Counted from the stretch's first letter, positions 47,441 through 56,718 are shown. The stretch is 64,000 bases of DNA from Methanolobus bombayensis (GCF_017873415.1 NZ_JAGGKD010000002.1:62001-126000), one strand, 5' to 3'. A program made the numbers and translations. The notes: generated by a model not told the origin, from the letters alone.

Positions 47441-49375
47441 ATGCATTTCGGTCTTGGAATAGATGCTGGCGGAACATATACGGATGCAGTGCTCATAAGA
47501 GGTTCAGACGGTGCGATAGTTGATTCTAAAAAAGCTTTCACCACATATCCTGATCTCCAGGAAGGTATAAAGAACGTGCTGGATTCACTTGATCAGGAAC
47601 TTCTTAAAAACGTGAATCTTGTCTCAGTTTCCACAACACTTTCCACAAATTCGTTACTTGAAGGAACTGGAACTTCAGTTGCTCTTATCATTATAGGTGA
47701 AAAACCTGCTCAAACCGAATTCCCCTCTGAATATATGATATGCGTGCAGGGTGGACATGACACCAGAGGTGACCAGTTCAGTGAACTTGATGTGGGCGCT
47801 GTTGAGGATTTCATCCGCAGCACAAAAAGGCAGGTTTCTGCTTATGCGGTTTCCGGATATTTTGGTGTAAGAAATCCTGAGCATGAACTTCAGGTGAAAG
47901 AAATTATCACAAATATGACCGAAATGCCGGTTGTGTGTGGTCATGAGCTTTCACAGGAACTCGGTGCCTATGAAAGAGCTGTAACTGCTATCCTCAATGC
48001 CCAGCTTATCCCTATCACTCACCAGTTTGTAAGTTCTGTTGTAAAAGATGTCCGTGAACGTGGAATTGATGCACGTCTTCTGATGCTCAAATGTGATGGT
48101 TCGGTTTACAATATAGAGGATGCACTGGAAAAACCAATAGAAACGATATTCTCGGGTCCTGCTGCCAGCTTGCTTGGTGCATCCTATCTTTCAAAAATGG
48201 AAACATGTGCTGTTATTGATATTGGGGGAACCAGCACTGATGTTTCAATGATTCACAACGGAGTGCCTGAGATAAGCAGCTCCGGTGCTGTTGTAGGTGG
48301 ATGGAAGACCCGTGTAAGAGCTATGAAAATGGAAACCTCTGCAACAGGAGGTGACAGTCACATATGGGTTCAGGATTCACAAGTACATGTGGGACCCAGA
48401 AGAGTTCTTCCACTATGTGTTGCTTCCACAATGTATCCTGATCTTCTGAACAAGCTCAAAAGAAACAGGGTTGTTTCAAGAAATTTAATGGATGAGAATT
48501 TCCAGCCTACCAAATTCTTTGTCAGAACAGCCTATGAAGCTTTTGATCTTAAAGCTGATGCACGTCGACTCCTATCAATGATCGGTAGTGAACCTGTGTC
48601 AGTTTCCGAGATTAATTCTGCTCTTCGAAAGAATATTCCTTCTGATGTTCTGAATTCTCTTATACAAAAAAGGCTTGTACAGGGAATAGGTTTCACACCC
48701 ACGGATGCTTTGCACGTTCTTGGTATCTATGATAAATGGAATGTACAGGCTTCAGAGATAGGTGCCATGAATCTCGCACGCTATACTACAAAGGGAAAAT
48801 ACGATCTTTGTACTTATGTGAGGGAGCTTGTGGCAAAGAACATGGCAGCAGATCTTATGTCCTATATTCTTCCACATCATCCACCGGAGATGATCGCTGA
48901 CCTGCTTGACAATGAATATCCTGCAAAATTCAAGGTTGAGCTTCCTGTAGTGCTTCTTGGAGGTCCTTCAAGAGCTTATGACAGTGAACTTAGTTCTCTT
49001 ATTGATGCCGAAGTAGTGGTTCCTGAATTTGCAGATGTTGGAAATGCAGTTGGAGCACTTGCAGGTAAAGGTGTCAAAAGAATAGAGATCATGATAAGGC
49101 CCGCATCTCTGGAAAATCCGGATGAGGATTTCCTTGTGTTTTCTCCTGTTAGTAGAGAGCGTTTCAAAAGTTACGGGGATGCAGTTGAATTTGCAACAAA
49201 TGTCGGTAACGAGCTGGTACTTGATTATGAAATGCGTTGTGGGATCTTAAAACAGGATACTAAAGTGACAGTATCAAAGAAAACCGTGTCTCCAGATAAC
49301 TGGTCTCATCCACCACTGGAAACAAAAGTGATAGTTGTGGGTATTGGCAACCCAATGATGATATTGAAGGAATGA
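47441..49375 (+). CDS. Hydantoinase/oxoprolinase-A family protein (HyuA-like)
   Basis: A 644-residue ATPase-type protein. The N-terminal domain starts GLGIDAGGTYTDAVLI (phosphate 1 motif), and the central domain has AVIDIGGTSTDVSMIHNG plus ETSATGGDSHIWV. HyuA proteins use ATP to open cyclic amides or to phosphorylate substrates of carboxylase complexes. No HyuB-like partner or carboxylase subunit is adjacent, and such stand-alone HyuA proteins are common in methanogens without known function. It is convergent with the membrane histidine kinase, twelve bases apart. Confidence 0.85.
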   Translation: MHFGLGIDAGGTYTDAVLIRGSDGAIVDSKKAFTTYPDLQEGIKNVLDSLDQELLKNVNLVSVSTTLSTNSLLEGTGTSVALIIIGEKPAQTEFPSEYMICVQGGHDTRGDQFSELDVGAVEDFIRSTKRQVSAYAVSGYFGVRNPEHELQVKEIITNMTEMPVVCGHELSQELGAYERAVTAILNAQLIPITHQFVSSVVKDVRERGIDARLLMLKCDGSVYNIEDALEKPIETIFSGPAASLLGASYLSKMETCAVIDIGGTSTDVSMIHNGVPEISSSGAVVGGWKTRVRAMKMETSATGGDSHIWVQDSQVHVGPRRVLPLCVASTMYPDLLNKLKRNRVVSRNLMDENFQPTKFFVRTAYEAFDLKADARRLLSMIGSEPVSVSEINSALRKNIPSDVLNSLIQKRLVQGIGFTPTDALHVLGIYDKWNVQASEIGAMNLARYTTKGKYDLCTYVRELVAKNMAADLMSYILPHHPPEMIADLLDNEYPAKFKVELPVVLLGGPSRAYDSELSSLIDAEVVVPEFADVGNAVGALAGKGVKRIEIMIRPASLENPDEDFLVFSPVSRERFKSYGDAVEFATNVGNELVLDYEMRCGILKQDTKVTVSKKTVSPDNWSHPPLETKVIVVGIGNPMMILKE

Positions 49376-49386
49376 GAAGTCAATCT

Positions 49387-52158
49387 TCAATTAATTGCAG
49401 GAAGAGTAACGTGGACCTTTGTTCCGGAACCTTCCACACTTTCGATCCAGAGCCTTCCTCCGTGATCTTCAGTAATCCTCTTGCAAATGTTAAGACCAAT
49501 GCCAGCACCACCATATCTCCTTGTAAGGGAACTGTCAAGCTGGTAAAAGCTATCAAATGTCTTTATGATCTTTGTTTCAGGTATTCCAATTCCTGTATCT
49601 TCAATGATTATATGTATTCTCTTTTCTTCCATTGTTGCTGAAATTGAAATCCTGCCACCTGATGGTGTAAATTTAAAAGCGTTATCTATCAGATGAATAA
49701 AAACCTCACTAAGATAATTTGAATCACCATTTACAAAGGGCAGGGAATCCGGAATTGTATTTTCTATTGTCAGGTTCTTATCAGTATTCTCCATCGAAAT
49801 TATGGAAAGCGTTTTTTCTACGATCTGTGGTATTCTTAACTCAGAGTATTCATATTCGTAATTCTTCGCTTCCAGTGTGCTCATGAAAAGTAACGATTCG
49901 ATAAGACGTTTTAATTGTCCTGAATTGCTGTTGACAACTTTCATAGCTCTTTTTTGTTCTTTGTTAAGCGGACCCAGTGTTTCATCACCTACAAGTTCAC
50001 TGAAGCCCATTATTGAGATAAGAGGTGTTTTCAGTTCATGACTCATGGTTGCAAGGAAATTACTCTTCATCTCATCCAGTGAATGAAGTTCATCGTTCGC
50101 TTCCCTGAGTTCATCATTGATCTCTTCCAGTTTCATGTTGTATTTCTTAAGTTCATCCTCTGACCTTTTAAGAAGGATCATGTCACCCACCATCTGGGTG
50201 ATAAGGGATAGCTGTCGGATATTGTTTTCAGTGTAATCATCTTTCTTATTTGCAACTGCAAGGAAACCAACAACTTCATTTTCATAGAGTATGGGTGTTG
50301 CAATATATGACCAGACTCTCATTTTCCTGAATATGTCAGGGCATCTCTCAAGTTCTATTTCATCTGGCTTGTTCATTACAAGGGGTTTTTTATTTTCCAG
50401 TAATTCTGTCCATCTGTGACAACTTTCCAATCCGTATATCAGATCATTATCGGTAAAACCATGCATCTTTAACATATTTTCAGGTTTTATAATAACGGAG
50501 GACAGCTTTTTATATTCATCAAAGAAACCAAGAACTCCTGCTTCGCTTCCTGTTAACTTGATTCCTTCTGAAAGTGCGAAATTGCAAATATCGTCAATGG
50601 AAAAACCATTCATGTAACTTAATTCATGTAATGTTTCAAGGCATGATTCATCAATCATCAAAGCTTTTTCTGTTTTTTTGAGTTCTGTCAGATCATTGAG
50701 TATGAAGACAATCCTGCTATTGGTTTTCGCATAGTAAAAAACAACCTGCCTTTCACTTCCATCCAGACATTTTATTATCCATTCTCCACTAATTCCGGAA
50801 TCCTTTTCTTTTGATATATCATTCCAGTTTTCCTGTACTTTCCTGCGATAATCAGGATCTGGATAGGCTGCTTCCCACCATTTACTGATTGTGGGGATGT
50901 CATCAACAGTATAACCTATCATTTCAGTGAACTTGTGGTTCGTATATTCAAACTCTCCAAGAGAATTCATAATAGCTATAGGAAGCGGTGAATTGTCTAT
51001 TATTTTTCTGAAATTCTCTTCACTTTCTTTTATGGCCCTTTCGGCCTGTTTGATTTCTGTGATATCATGTGCCAGTTCCAAACGTACATCGCTGCCATCA
51101 ATCCATTTTATTATCCTGTCCATGATCAGATAATCTCTTTCTGATATTGGGTTATGATATTCCCATTTGTATGTACGGTCTTTATTTTTGAGTATCAGGG
51201 GATTTGTACAAAAGTCGCATGGTTCACCGAATCCCTGGAGTACCTTATAACATTTTTTCCCAATTGGATTCTCTTCAAGTATCTGCTTCAGGAATTTGTT
51301 AACATATAATATTTCATAGGTATAAGGATCAGATACATATACAGGTTCTTCAATGCTGTCAAATATTGACAACAGTTGTCTTCTTTCCAGGTTCAGATCT
51401 TCTGTAATGGATCTTTTCCTGAACGCCATTGCAAGTATATTTGAATATGTATTAAGTACCTCAATATCTTTTTTAGTCCATTCGCCGGTTTCCCTTACAT
51501 TATCAAAGCCTATAAAACCGGCAATTTCATTTTCTATAAAGAATGGAAGTGCAATAAGTGATTTTATATCCTGGCTCATCAGGAGCTCTTTTTCAGAGTT
51601 AGCTTCAGGTGGCAGTTTTTCAATATCTTTTATGTGAATGGATCCTTCTTGTGCCACTTTATCAAGCCACCATTTGTAATCAGAACCAGATAAGTTTTGA
51701 AGTATTTCTTTTTGTGGCTCGACATCATCTGCACACCATTCATGTGTATTGCTTACATTATATTCATCATCCAGAATTCTGAATACATATGCACGGTCAG
51801 CACTGCAAAGTTTACCAAGCATGCCAAGTGACTCTTCTATCTTCTCATCCAGATTGTCGGCAAATGAGATCATTGATGATATTTTAGATAGGGTACTTTC
51901 TATCTGGTATTTCACCATGAGCCTGTCGTGAGCATCCTTGTTTTTTTGTACTTCGGTTTCGAGGTCTTTTTTCAATGCTGTTATTTTGAGATTATGAGCT
52001 ATTACAAAACAGAAAAGTATTATCAACAGGCTGATCCAGATAATTTTTTGTTCACCTTCAAGAATGTATAGATGGAACAGGATAATAGCCAAAATGATCA
52101 AAAAAGATAAAATCAGTAATACTAATTTGTTTGTGGCTATGTTTTTCATCCTTATCAC
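49387..52158 (-). CDS. Membrane-bound GAF-PAS-PAS-GAF sensor histidine kinase
   Basis: A 923-residue kinase anchored by two N-terminal helices (about 11-31 and 38-57) with almost no external loop, so sensing is probably intracellular. Domain order: GAF (about 90-248), PAS (about 258-372), PAS (about 376-500), GAF (about 512-665), coiled linker, H-box ATMSHELKTPLISIMG, ATPase with HLIDNAFKFTP, DTGIGIP and GGAGIGLNICKR. The first PAS contains Cys303, Cys314 and Cys317 (CDFC) that could hold a metal, heme or redox disulfide. No receiver domain or partner gene is nearby. Confidence 0.92.
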   Translation of the reverse strand: MIRMKNIATNKLVLLILSFLIILAIILFHLYILEGEQKIIWISLLIILFCFVIAHNLKITALKKDLETEVQKNKDAHDRLMVKYQIESTLSKISSMISFADNLDEKIEESLGMLGKLCSADRAYVFRILDDEYNVSNTHEWCADDVEPQKEILQNLSGSDYKWWLDKVAQEGSIHIKDIEKLPPEANSEKELLMSQDIKSLIALPFFIENEIAGFIGFDNVRETGEWTKKDIEVLNTYSNILAMAFRKRSITEDLNLERRQLLSIFDSIEEPVYVSDPYTYEILYVNKFLKQILEENPIGKKCYKVLQGFGEPCDFCTNPLILKNKDRTYKWEYHNPISERDYLIMDRIIKWIDGSDVRLELAHDITEIKQAERAIKESEENFRKIIDNSPLPIAIMNSLGEFEYTNHKFTEMIGYTVDDIPTISKWWEAAYPDPDYRRKVQENWNDISKEKDSGISGEWIIKCLDGSERQVVFYYAKTNSRIVFILNDLTELKKTEKALMIDESCLETLHELSYMNGFSIDDICNFALSEGIKLTGSEAGVLGFFDEYKKLSSVIIKPENMLKMHGFTDNDLIYGLESCHRWTELLENKKPLVMNKPDEIELERCPDIFRKMRVWSYIATPILYENEVVGFLAVANKKDDYTENNIRQLSLITQMVGDMILLKRSEDELKKYNMKLEEINDELREANDELHSLDEMKSNFLATMSHELKTPLISIMGFSELVGDETLGPLNKEQKRAMKVVNSNSGQLKRLIESLLFMSTLEAKNYEYEYSELRIPQIVEKTLSIISMENTDKNLTIENTIPDSLPFVNGDSNYLSEVFIHLIDNAFKFTPSGGRISISATMEEKRIHIIIEDTGIGIPETKIIKTFDSFYQLDSSLTRRYGGAGIGLNICKRITEDHGGRLWIESVEGSGTKVHVTLPAIN

Positions 52159-52481
52159 AATCTTTAATGCATAAATATGGTTGCAGCTACAACATTCTAA
52201 TGATTTTATAACATTGCTTAATCCTTTTAGTATATATATTTATTCAAATCGAATCAACAAAAATATATTTTCAATCAAAATATATTCAATTGTAAATTAG
52301 TTAGTGGATCTATTTACTTCTTGGTCAAATAATTGAACATTTTCGAATAGAAAGCGTTATATTTTTATAGTTACTATGTCCGACGTTAGCATTTATGTTC
52401 AAATGCCTTTGATAAAAAAAAGTTTTATGAAAAGTCAATTGTTGAAGAAAACGTTATATTTCCAGGAAATAAACTACATTT
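52159..52481. other. AT-rich non-coding gap between the kinase and sirtuin genes
   Basis: This 323-bp stretch contains no supported gene. It is very AT-rich, with several TATATATTT- and AAATATATT-like blocks (about 52232-52290) that could serve as TATA boxes for the divergent kinase and sirtuin genes. No clear palindrome or structured RNA was found. Confidence 0.5.
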
Positions 52482-53216
52482 ATGCAGAGATTTCTTGACC
52501 TTCTGGAAAAGTCTGAGAATTGTGTCTTTCTGAGTGGAGCCGGCATTTCCACTTTTTCCGGAATTCCGGATTTCAGAGGTAGTAACGGTCTCTATGCAAA
52601 GTATGATGCCAATAAGATATTTGATCTGGCATATTTCCACAAGGATCCTGCATATTTTTATACCCATGCAAGGGAATTCATTTATGACCTGGATACCAAA
52701 GAGCCAAACCTTATACACAGGACTCTGGCAATGATGGAGAAAAAAAGTTTCATCAATTCTTTGATTACCCAGAACATAGACTTGCTTCACCAGAAAGCAG
52801 GATCATCTAATGTGATAGAGATCCACGGTTCACCTGCAAATCACAGATGCCTTTCCTGTGGAGAGAACTATTCCTACGCTGATGTTCGTGAACTTCTGGA
52901 AAAAGAGACGGTTCCTTATTGCACCAGATGTAATGGACTCATTAAACCGGACATAACATTCTTTGGTGAAATGCTGGACGAGAGCGCAATTACAAATGCA
53001 ATGGGAGCAAGTTCAAAAGCTGACCTTTTTGTGGTCATAGGTTCATCACTTGTAGTTCATCCGGCAGCCAGTCTCCCTCTTTATTCACTGAAAAGAGGTG
53101 GGAAACTTGTGATTGTAAATAATATGCCAACGCCATTAGATGGATATGCATATTTGAAATATGATGAACTGGGTGATTTTTTCAATCACCTTTCATCTTA
53201 TCTCAATGACAAGTAA
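52482..53216 (+). CDS. Sir2-family NAD-dependent protein deacylase
   Basis: A 244-residue sirtuin. Motifs are GAGISTFSGIPDFRG (NAD site, about 20-34), TQNIDLLHQKAG, the catalytic histidine in IEIHGSP, and two zinc cysteine pairs, CLSC and CTRC. VVIGSSLVVHPAASLP closes the Rossmann fold. It removes acyl groups from lysines with NAD; archaeal sirtuins act on chromatin protein Alba and on metabolic enzymes such as acyl-CoA synthetases. Two acyl-CoA synthetases are in this window, so regulation of those is possible but untested. Confidence 0.93.
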   Translation: MQRFLDLLEKSENCVFLSGAGISTFSGIPDFRGSNGLYAKYDANKIFDLAYFHKDPAYFYTHAREFIYDLDTKEPNLIHRTLAMMEKKSFINSLITQNIDLLHQKAGSSNVIEIHGSPANHRCLSCGENYSYADVRELLEKETVPYCTRCNGLIKPDITFFGEMLDESAITNAMGASSKADLFVVIGSSLVVHPAASLPLYSLKRGGKLVIVNNMPTPLDGYAYLKYDELGDFFNHLSSYLNDK

Positions 53217-53244
53217 TCGTTTTTAAGTCTTCAATTTTCAGATA

Positions 53245-53946
53245 TCAATAGATTCCAGTGGAATCCACAAGAACGAAACAAGCATCTGAATTTGCTTCAA
53301 TAACAATTTCCTCATTCTGATTTATGCGTATCTGGTCATTCTTTCCAAGTTTCTCACCACAGGTTGTGATCTCTCCTTCCAGCACGTAAATGAATACATA
53401 CCTTGAGACATCAGTAAGTATGTCAACAACTTTTCCTGAATCGATTTTTGACATATATACCGTAGTATTGGCTCTGAGTTTAACTGCTCCAGGATATCCC
53501 TGACCAGCGACGGGAACAAGTTCATTCTTTCGGTTGTCCAGGTCAAAGTTTTCCTGCCTGCAGGCAGGCTTCATATTCTGCATGAGCGGCTCGATCCACA
53601 TGCGGCAGAGATGCACATCCTTGCCGGACAGGTTCATGTCTGTAAAAGTAGCTCCGCTTCCACTTGAAAGCACCTGAACGTCACCAGCTTTCAATGTTTC
53701 CCTGGCACCGGTGCTATCCTCATGACTAAGTTCACCTTCGAGGACAATGGTGACGATCTCTTTATCATTAACAGATTCAGGTTTGTACAATTTTCCTGTC
53801 TTCAGTATCTCATCGTTAAATACCTTAAGGTCTCCGAAGTGTGTGTTTTGCATATCCAGATAATCCGAATATGAGAAAATCCAGTAACCGTTTATTGAAT
53901 CGTTTTCAACGAAATGCCTTTCATCTGCTCTAACTACCTTTATCAT
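53245..53946 (-). CDS. Pirin-like bicupin protein lacking the usual metal ligands
   Basis: A 233-residue protein matching the YhhW-type pirin layout: RADERHFVEND start, NDEILKTGKLYKPESVNDKEIVTIVLEGELSHEDS, a DVQVLSSGSGATFTDM segment, and a second cupin (about 165-230). In pirins the first cupin binds metal through HPH and a later RHSE motif. Here those positions read KPE and TFTD, so the canonical histidines are absent. It may be a non-enzymatic binding protein. It is convergent with the sirtuin gene. Confidence 0.72.
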   Translation of the reverse strand: MIKVVRADERHFVENDSINGYWIFSYSDYLDMQNTHFGDLKVFNDEILKTGKLYKPESVNDKEIVTIVLEGELSHEDSTGARETLKAGDVQVLSSGSGATFTDMNLSGKDVHLCRMWIEPLMQNMKPACRQENFDLDNRKNELVPVAGQGYPGAVKLRANTTVYMSKIDSGKVVDILTDVSRYVFIYVLEGEITTCGEKLGKNDQIRINQNEEIVIEANSDACFVLVDSTGIY

Positions 53947-54069
53947 ATTATCTTCCTTTTTTTCGGATAATTTGATATTGGTGTTTAAGTACTTGACTGT
54001 AAACCCGATGCTATCCGCAAATTAAAAGTCAAAACCAGATAATGAAATCAAAAATAACAACAATGCCGC

Positions 54070-54576
54070 TTATTCTTCATCAGCGGCACGATCGAATGTA
54101 AGTTCCAGTACACCATTCCTGTAACTTGTGACCATACTTTTCGGGTCGACGTCACATGGAAGGTCTATCACTCTTGAATAACCGGTGCTATTTGTTATGA
54201 CACCGATCTCGACATGGGAACAATATGGATAATATTCCACATGTTTTTCTTCAACACCAAGGTCTGCAAGCAGTACAAGTTTGTCCTCGGTCTCAAAGAA
54301 ATCTATGAAAGGCTCCTGATTGAAAATATAGAAGTCTCCCGTCCTCTCATCTTCTTCATAGTCAGGAACTTCACTTTCGCTTTGTCCCTTGAACCCGAAT
54401 ACAGTAGGTTTTTTACCTGGTTGACCGATGATTGTAAATCCGCGTATCACAGCTTTTCCATCTTCTTCTGTGATGCTTTCGGAGAACATTTCCATGATGT
54501 GCTCTATCAGTTCATCGATACTTGTTATTCTGTCAGGCGCTTCGTCATCACCGGAGTAATGATCTTTGTCGTTCAT
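54070..54576 (-). CDS. Small heat-shock protein of the Hsp20/alpha-crystallin family
   Basis: About 168 residues. An acidic N-terminal arm (GDDEAPDRITSIDELIEHIMEMF) precedes an alpha-crystallin domain (about 80-165) ending in the conserved VTSYRNGVLELTF. The C-terminal IxI anchor is missing; the protein ends DRAADEE. Such proteins hold unfolding proteins in large oligomers. The frame opens at 54630, but a GAGGA site favours the ATG at 54576. A TATATATAG box at 54684-54692 (minus strand) is a likely promoter with a leader of about 90 bases. Confidence 0.82.
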   Translation of the reverse strand: MNDKDHYSGDDEAPDRITSIDELIEHIMEMFSESITEEDGKAVIRGFTIIGQPGKKPTVFGFKGQSESEVPDYEEDERTGDFYIFNQEPFIDFFETEDKLVLLADLGVEEKHVEYYPYCSHVEIGVITNSTGYSRVIDLPCDVDPKSMVTSYRNGVLELTFDRAADEE

Positions 54577-54683
54577 TCCTATATCCTCTTTTTGAAACGG
54601 GTTTCGTAACGGACTATTCCTGGTTAACAATTTGTTGGTCTTTTAGTGTAACCTCAATTGTTCTATCATATGCGAACAAGTTC

Positions 54684-54692
54684 TATATATAT
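54684..54692 (-). promoter_or_regulatory. TATA box of the hsp20 gene
   Basis: On the minus strand GGATATATATAGAAC is a strong archaeal TATA element. The transcript would start near 54660 and run about 85 bases before the ATG at 54576. Confidence 0.5.
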
Positions 54693-54716
54693 CCTGCGTT
54701 CTGAATGAAGCTGCCT

Positions 54717-54756
54717 GAAAAAAGAGAGCAAGTGATATTTAATTCTCTCTTTTTTC
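54717..54756. other. 12-bp perfect stem-loop between divergent promoters
   Basis: GAAAAAAGAGAG (54717-54728) and CTCTCTTTTTTC (54745-54756) are exact inverse complements with a 16-base loop. It lies between the hsp20 and lysA promoters rather than downstream of a gene, so its role is unclear: a shared regulator site, a small transcript end or a repeat remnant. The rest of the 370-bp gap is AT-rich. Confidence 0.45.
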
Positions 54757-54870
54757 TGCATATCTATCTATCTTTTTTATTTACTATTAAGTTCTCGGTC
54801 AGAAGTATCAATGTAACAGACAAATATGAACGAATACCTTTGTTTTTTCATCTTTTTTGCTTTATTCAAC

Positions 54871-54878
54871 TTATATAA
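54871..54878 (+). promoter_or_regulatory. TATA box of the lysA gene
   Basis: TTATATAA lies 69 bp before the first base of the ATG at 54947. The transcript would start near 54900. A CGAGGAAAAT ribosome site directly precedes the ATG. Confidence 0.45.
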
Positions 54879-54946
54879 TGTTTCTCCAAACAACTATTTA
54901 TCTTTGTACCGAGATTTAAGGAACCAGATATTAACGAGGAAAATAT

Positions 54947-56209
54947 ATGGTTTCAAAAGAAGTTCCATTCACAAAGGAAGAAATAGAACAGCTCATAGAA
55001 AACTATCCTACACCTTTTCATGTATATGATGAGAAGGCTATTATAGAAAATTCCAGAAAACTCAAGGAGGCATTCAGTGTTGTCAATGGTTTCAAGGAAT
55101 ATTTTGCTGTAAAAGCACTTCCAAATCCATATATCATGAAGTTGCTAAAGACAGAAGGGTTCGGTGCTGACTGCAGTTCACTACCTGAACTTCTGCTTTC
55201 CGAAAAGACGGGAATTGTAGGTGAGAATATCATGTTCAGTTCCAATGATACTCCTGCAGAGGAATTCATCAAGGCTAAAGAACTTGGAGCTATCATTAAT
55301 CTTGATGATATAAGCCACATCGAATTTCTGGAAGAATGTGCCGGATTACCTGAGATTGTCTGCTGCCGCTACAATCCCGGACCTCTGAAGGAAGGAAATG
55401 CTATCATAGGCAATCCGGAAGAAGCCAAATACGGATTTACAAGAGAGCAGCTTTTTACAGGCTACCGCATGATGAAGGAGAAAGGTGTGAAAAGATTCGG
55501 ATTGCATACCATGGTTGCATCCAATGAGCTTGATCCTACTTATTTCATTGAGACTGCAAAGATACTCTTTGAGCTTATTGCCGAGCTTTCAAAGGAGCTT
55601 GACATCAAATTCGAATTCGTGAACCTTGGAGGTGGAATCGGCATTCCTTACAGACCTGACCAGGAACCAGTACCATACGATGTTATCGCGAAGGGTGTTG
55701 CAAAGGCATACGATGAGACCATCAGGGCAAATGATCTGCATCCACTGAAGGTATTCCTGGAATGTGGCAGGGTCATCACAGGACCATACGGTTATCTTGT
55801 GTCAAGTGTACGCCATATGAAGCACATCTACAAGGACTATGTTGGTCTTGATGCATGTATGGCCAATCTCATGCGTCCGGCTCTCTATGCTGCTTACCAT
55901 CACATTACCGTTCTTGGCAAAGAGAATGAGGAACATGAGATGCTTTATGATGTAACTGGTTCTCTCTGTGAGAATAACGATAAGTTCGCAATCGACAGGC
56001 TCCTCCCGGAAATAGAGCAAGGTGACATACTTGCTATCCATGATGCAGGAGCACACGGACATGCCATGGGCTTTAACTACAATGGTAAGCTCAGGTCAGC
56101 AGAATTCCTCCTGAGACCGGACGGCAGCTTTGTACAGATCAGAAGAGCCGAGACAATAGAGGATTATTTCGCAACCCTTGATTTTGAAGGTCTTGCAGAT
56201 TTTGAATGA
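54947..56209 (+). CDS. lysA: Diaminopimelate decarboxylase-type PLP enzyme
   Basis: A 420-residue fold-type III decarboxylase. Lys56 in FAVKALPNPYI binds PLP, FGADCSSLPEL and FVNLGGGIGIPYRPD contact the cofactor, and TGSLCENNDKF carries the active-site cysteine donated across the dimer. It makes lysine from meso-diaminopimelate. Alternatives in the same superfamily are ornithine or carboxynorspermidine decarboxylases; the LGGGIGIPY and CEN-D features favour LysA. No other lysine genes are adjacent. A hairpin and T-tract follow the stop. Confidence 0.78.
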   Translation: MVSKEVPFTKEEIEQLIENYPTPFHVYDEKAIIENSRKLKEAFSVVNGFKEYFAVKALPNPYIMKLLKTEGFGADCSSLPELLLSEKTGIVGENIMFSSNDTPAEEFIKAKELGAIINLDDISHIEFLEECAGLPEIVCCRYNPGPLKEGNAIIGNPEEAKYGFTREQLFTGYRMMKEKGVKRFGLHTMVASNELDPTYFIETAKILFELIAELSKELDIKFEFVNLGGGIGIPYRPDQEPVPYDVIAKGVAKAYDETIRANDLHPLKVFLECGRVITGPYGYLVSSVRHMKHIYKDYVGLDACMANLMRPALYAAYHHITVLGKENEEHEMLYDVTGSLCENNDKFAIDRLLPEIEQGDILAIHDAGAHGHAMGFNYNGKLRSAEFLLRPDGSFVQIRRAETIEDYFATLDFEGLADFE

Positions 56210-56240
56210 ATGCTGAAGTGTTCATTCTCTTTTTTCTTTC
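56204..56240 (+). terminator. Hairpin and T-tract after lysA
   Basis: GAATGAA (56204-56210) pairs with TTCATTC (56221-56227) over a ten-base loop, followed by TCTTTTTTCTTTC. The stem begins within the lysA stop codon region. Confidence 0.6.
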
Positions 56241-56325
56241 ACTTTTCATCCTTTTTTCTTCATGCAGTTCAATATTACAACAATACTATTAACAGCCAGA
56301 ATAATATCAGATAATAGTGACAACT

Positions 56326-56718
56326 ATGCAGATCAAGACGAACAAAAGGATGGAACTCATTGATATTACAGACAGAGTAAGAAAAGAACTGGATGAAACC
56401 GGAGTTCAGAAAGGCATCTGTGTGATAAGCACAAAGCACACAACAACATCGATAATTATCAACGAGAATGAATCCGGTCTTGTGTCAGACATTCTCGGAT
56501 TGCTGGAGAAACTCGTCCCTGCACATGCCGGTTATGCTCATGACCGAATCGACAATAACGCAGATTCGCACTTAAAAGCAATGTTGCTTGGAAGCAGTGA
56601 AACACTCCCTGTTATTGATGGAGGTTTGCATCTTGGAACATGGCAGAGCATTTTCCTTGTGGAAATGGATGGCCCGAGAACAAGAGAGGTAACGGTTACT
56701 GTGATCAGTAGTGAATGA
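56326..56718 (+). CDS. YjbQ/UPF0047 family protein
   Basis: About 130 residues of the conserved YjbQ family: MELIDITDRVRKEL, STKHTTTSIIINENESG, the YAHDRIDNNADSHLKAMLLG histidine-rich segment, and GTWQSIFLVEMDGPR. Family members have thiamin phosphate synthase activity in weak side reactions, but the true function is unsettled. The frame opens at a GTG (56317); the ATG at 56326 gives the usual family length. Confidence 0.9.
   Translation: MQIKTNKRMELIDITDRVRKELDETGVQKGICVISTKHTTTSIIINENESGLVSDILGLLEKLVPAHAGYAHDRIDNNADSHLKAMLLGSSETLPVIDGGLHLGTWQSIFLVEMDGPRTREVTVTVISSE

Noticed and set aside
54826-55029. 67-codon frame overlapping the start of lysA
   Set aside because: It is out of frame with lysA, covers its promoter and has no ribosome site; composition is that of translated AT-rich DNA.
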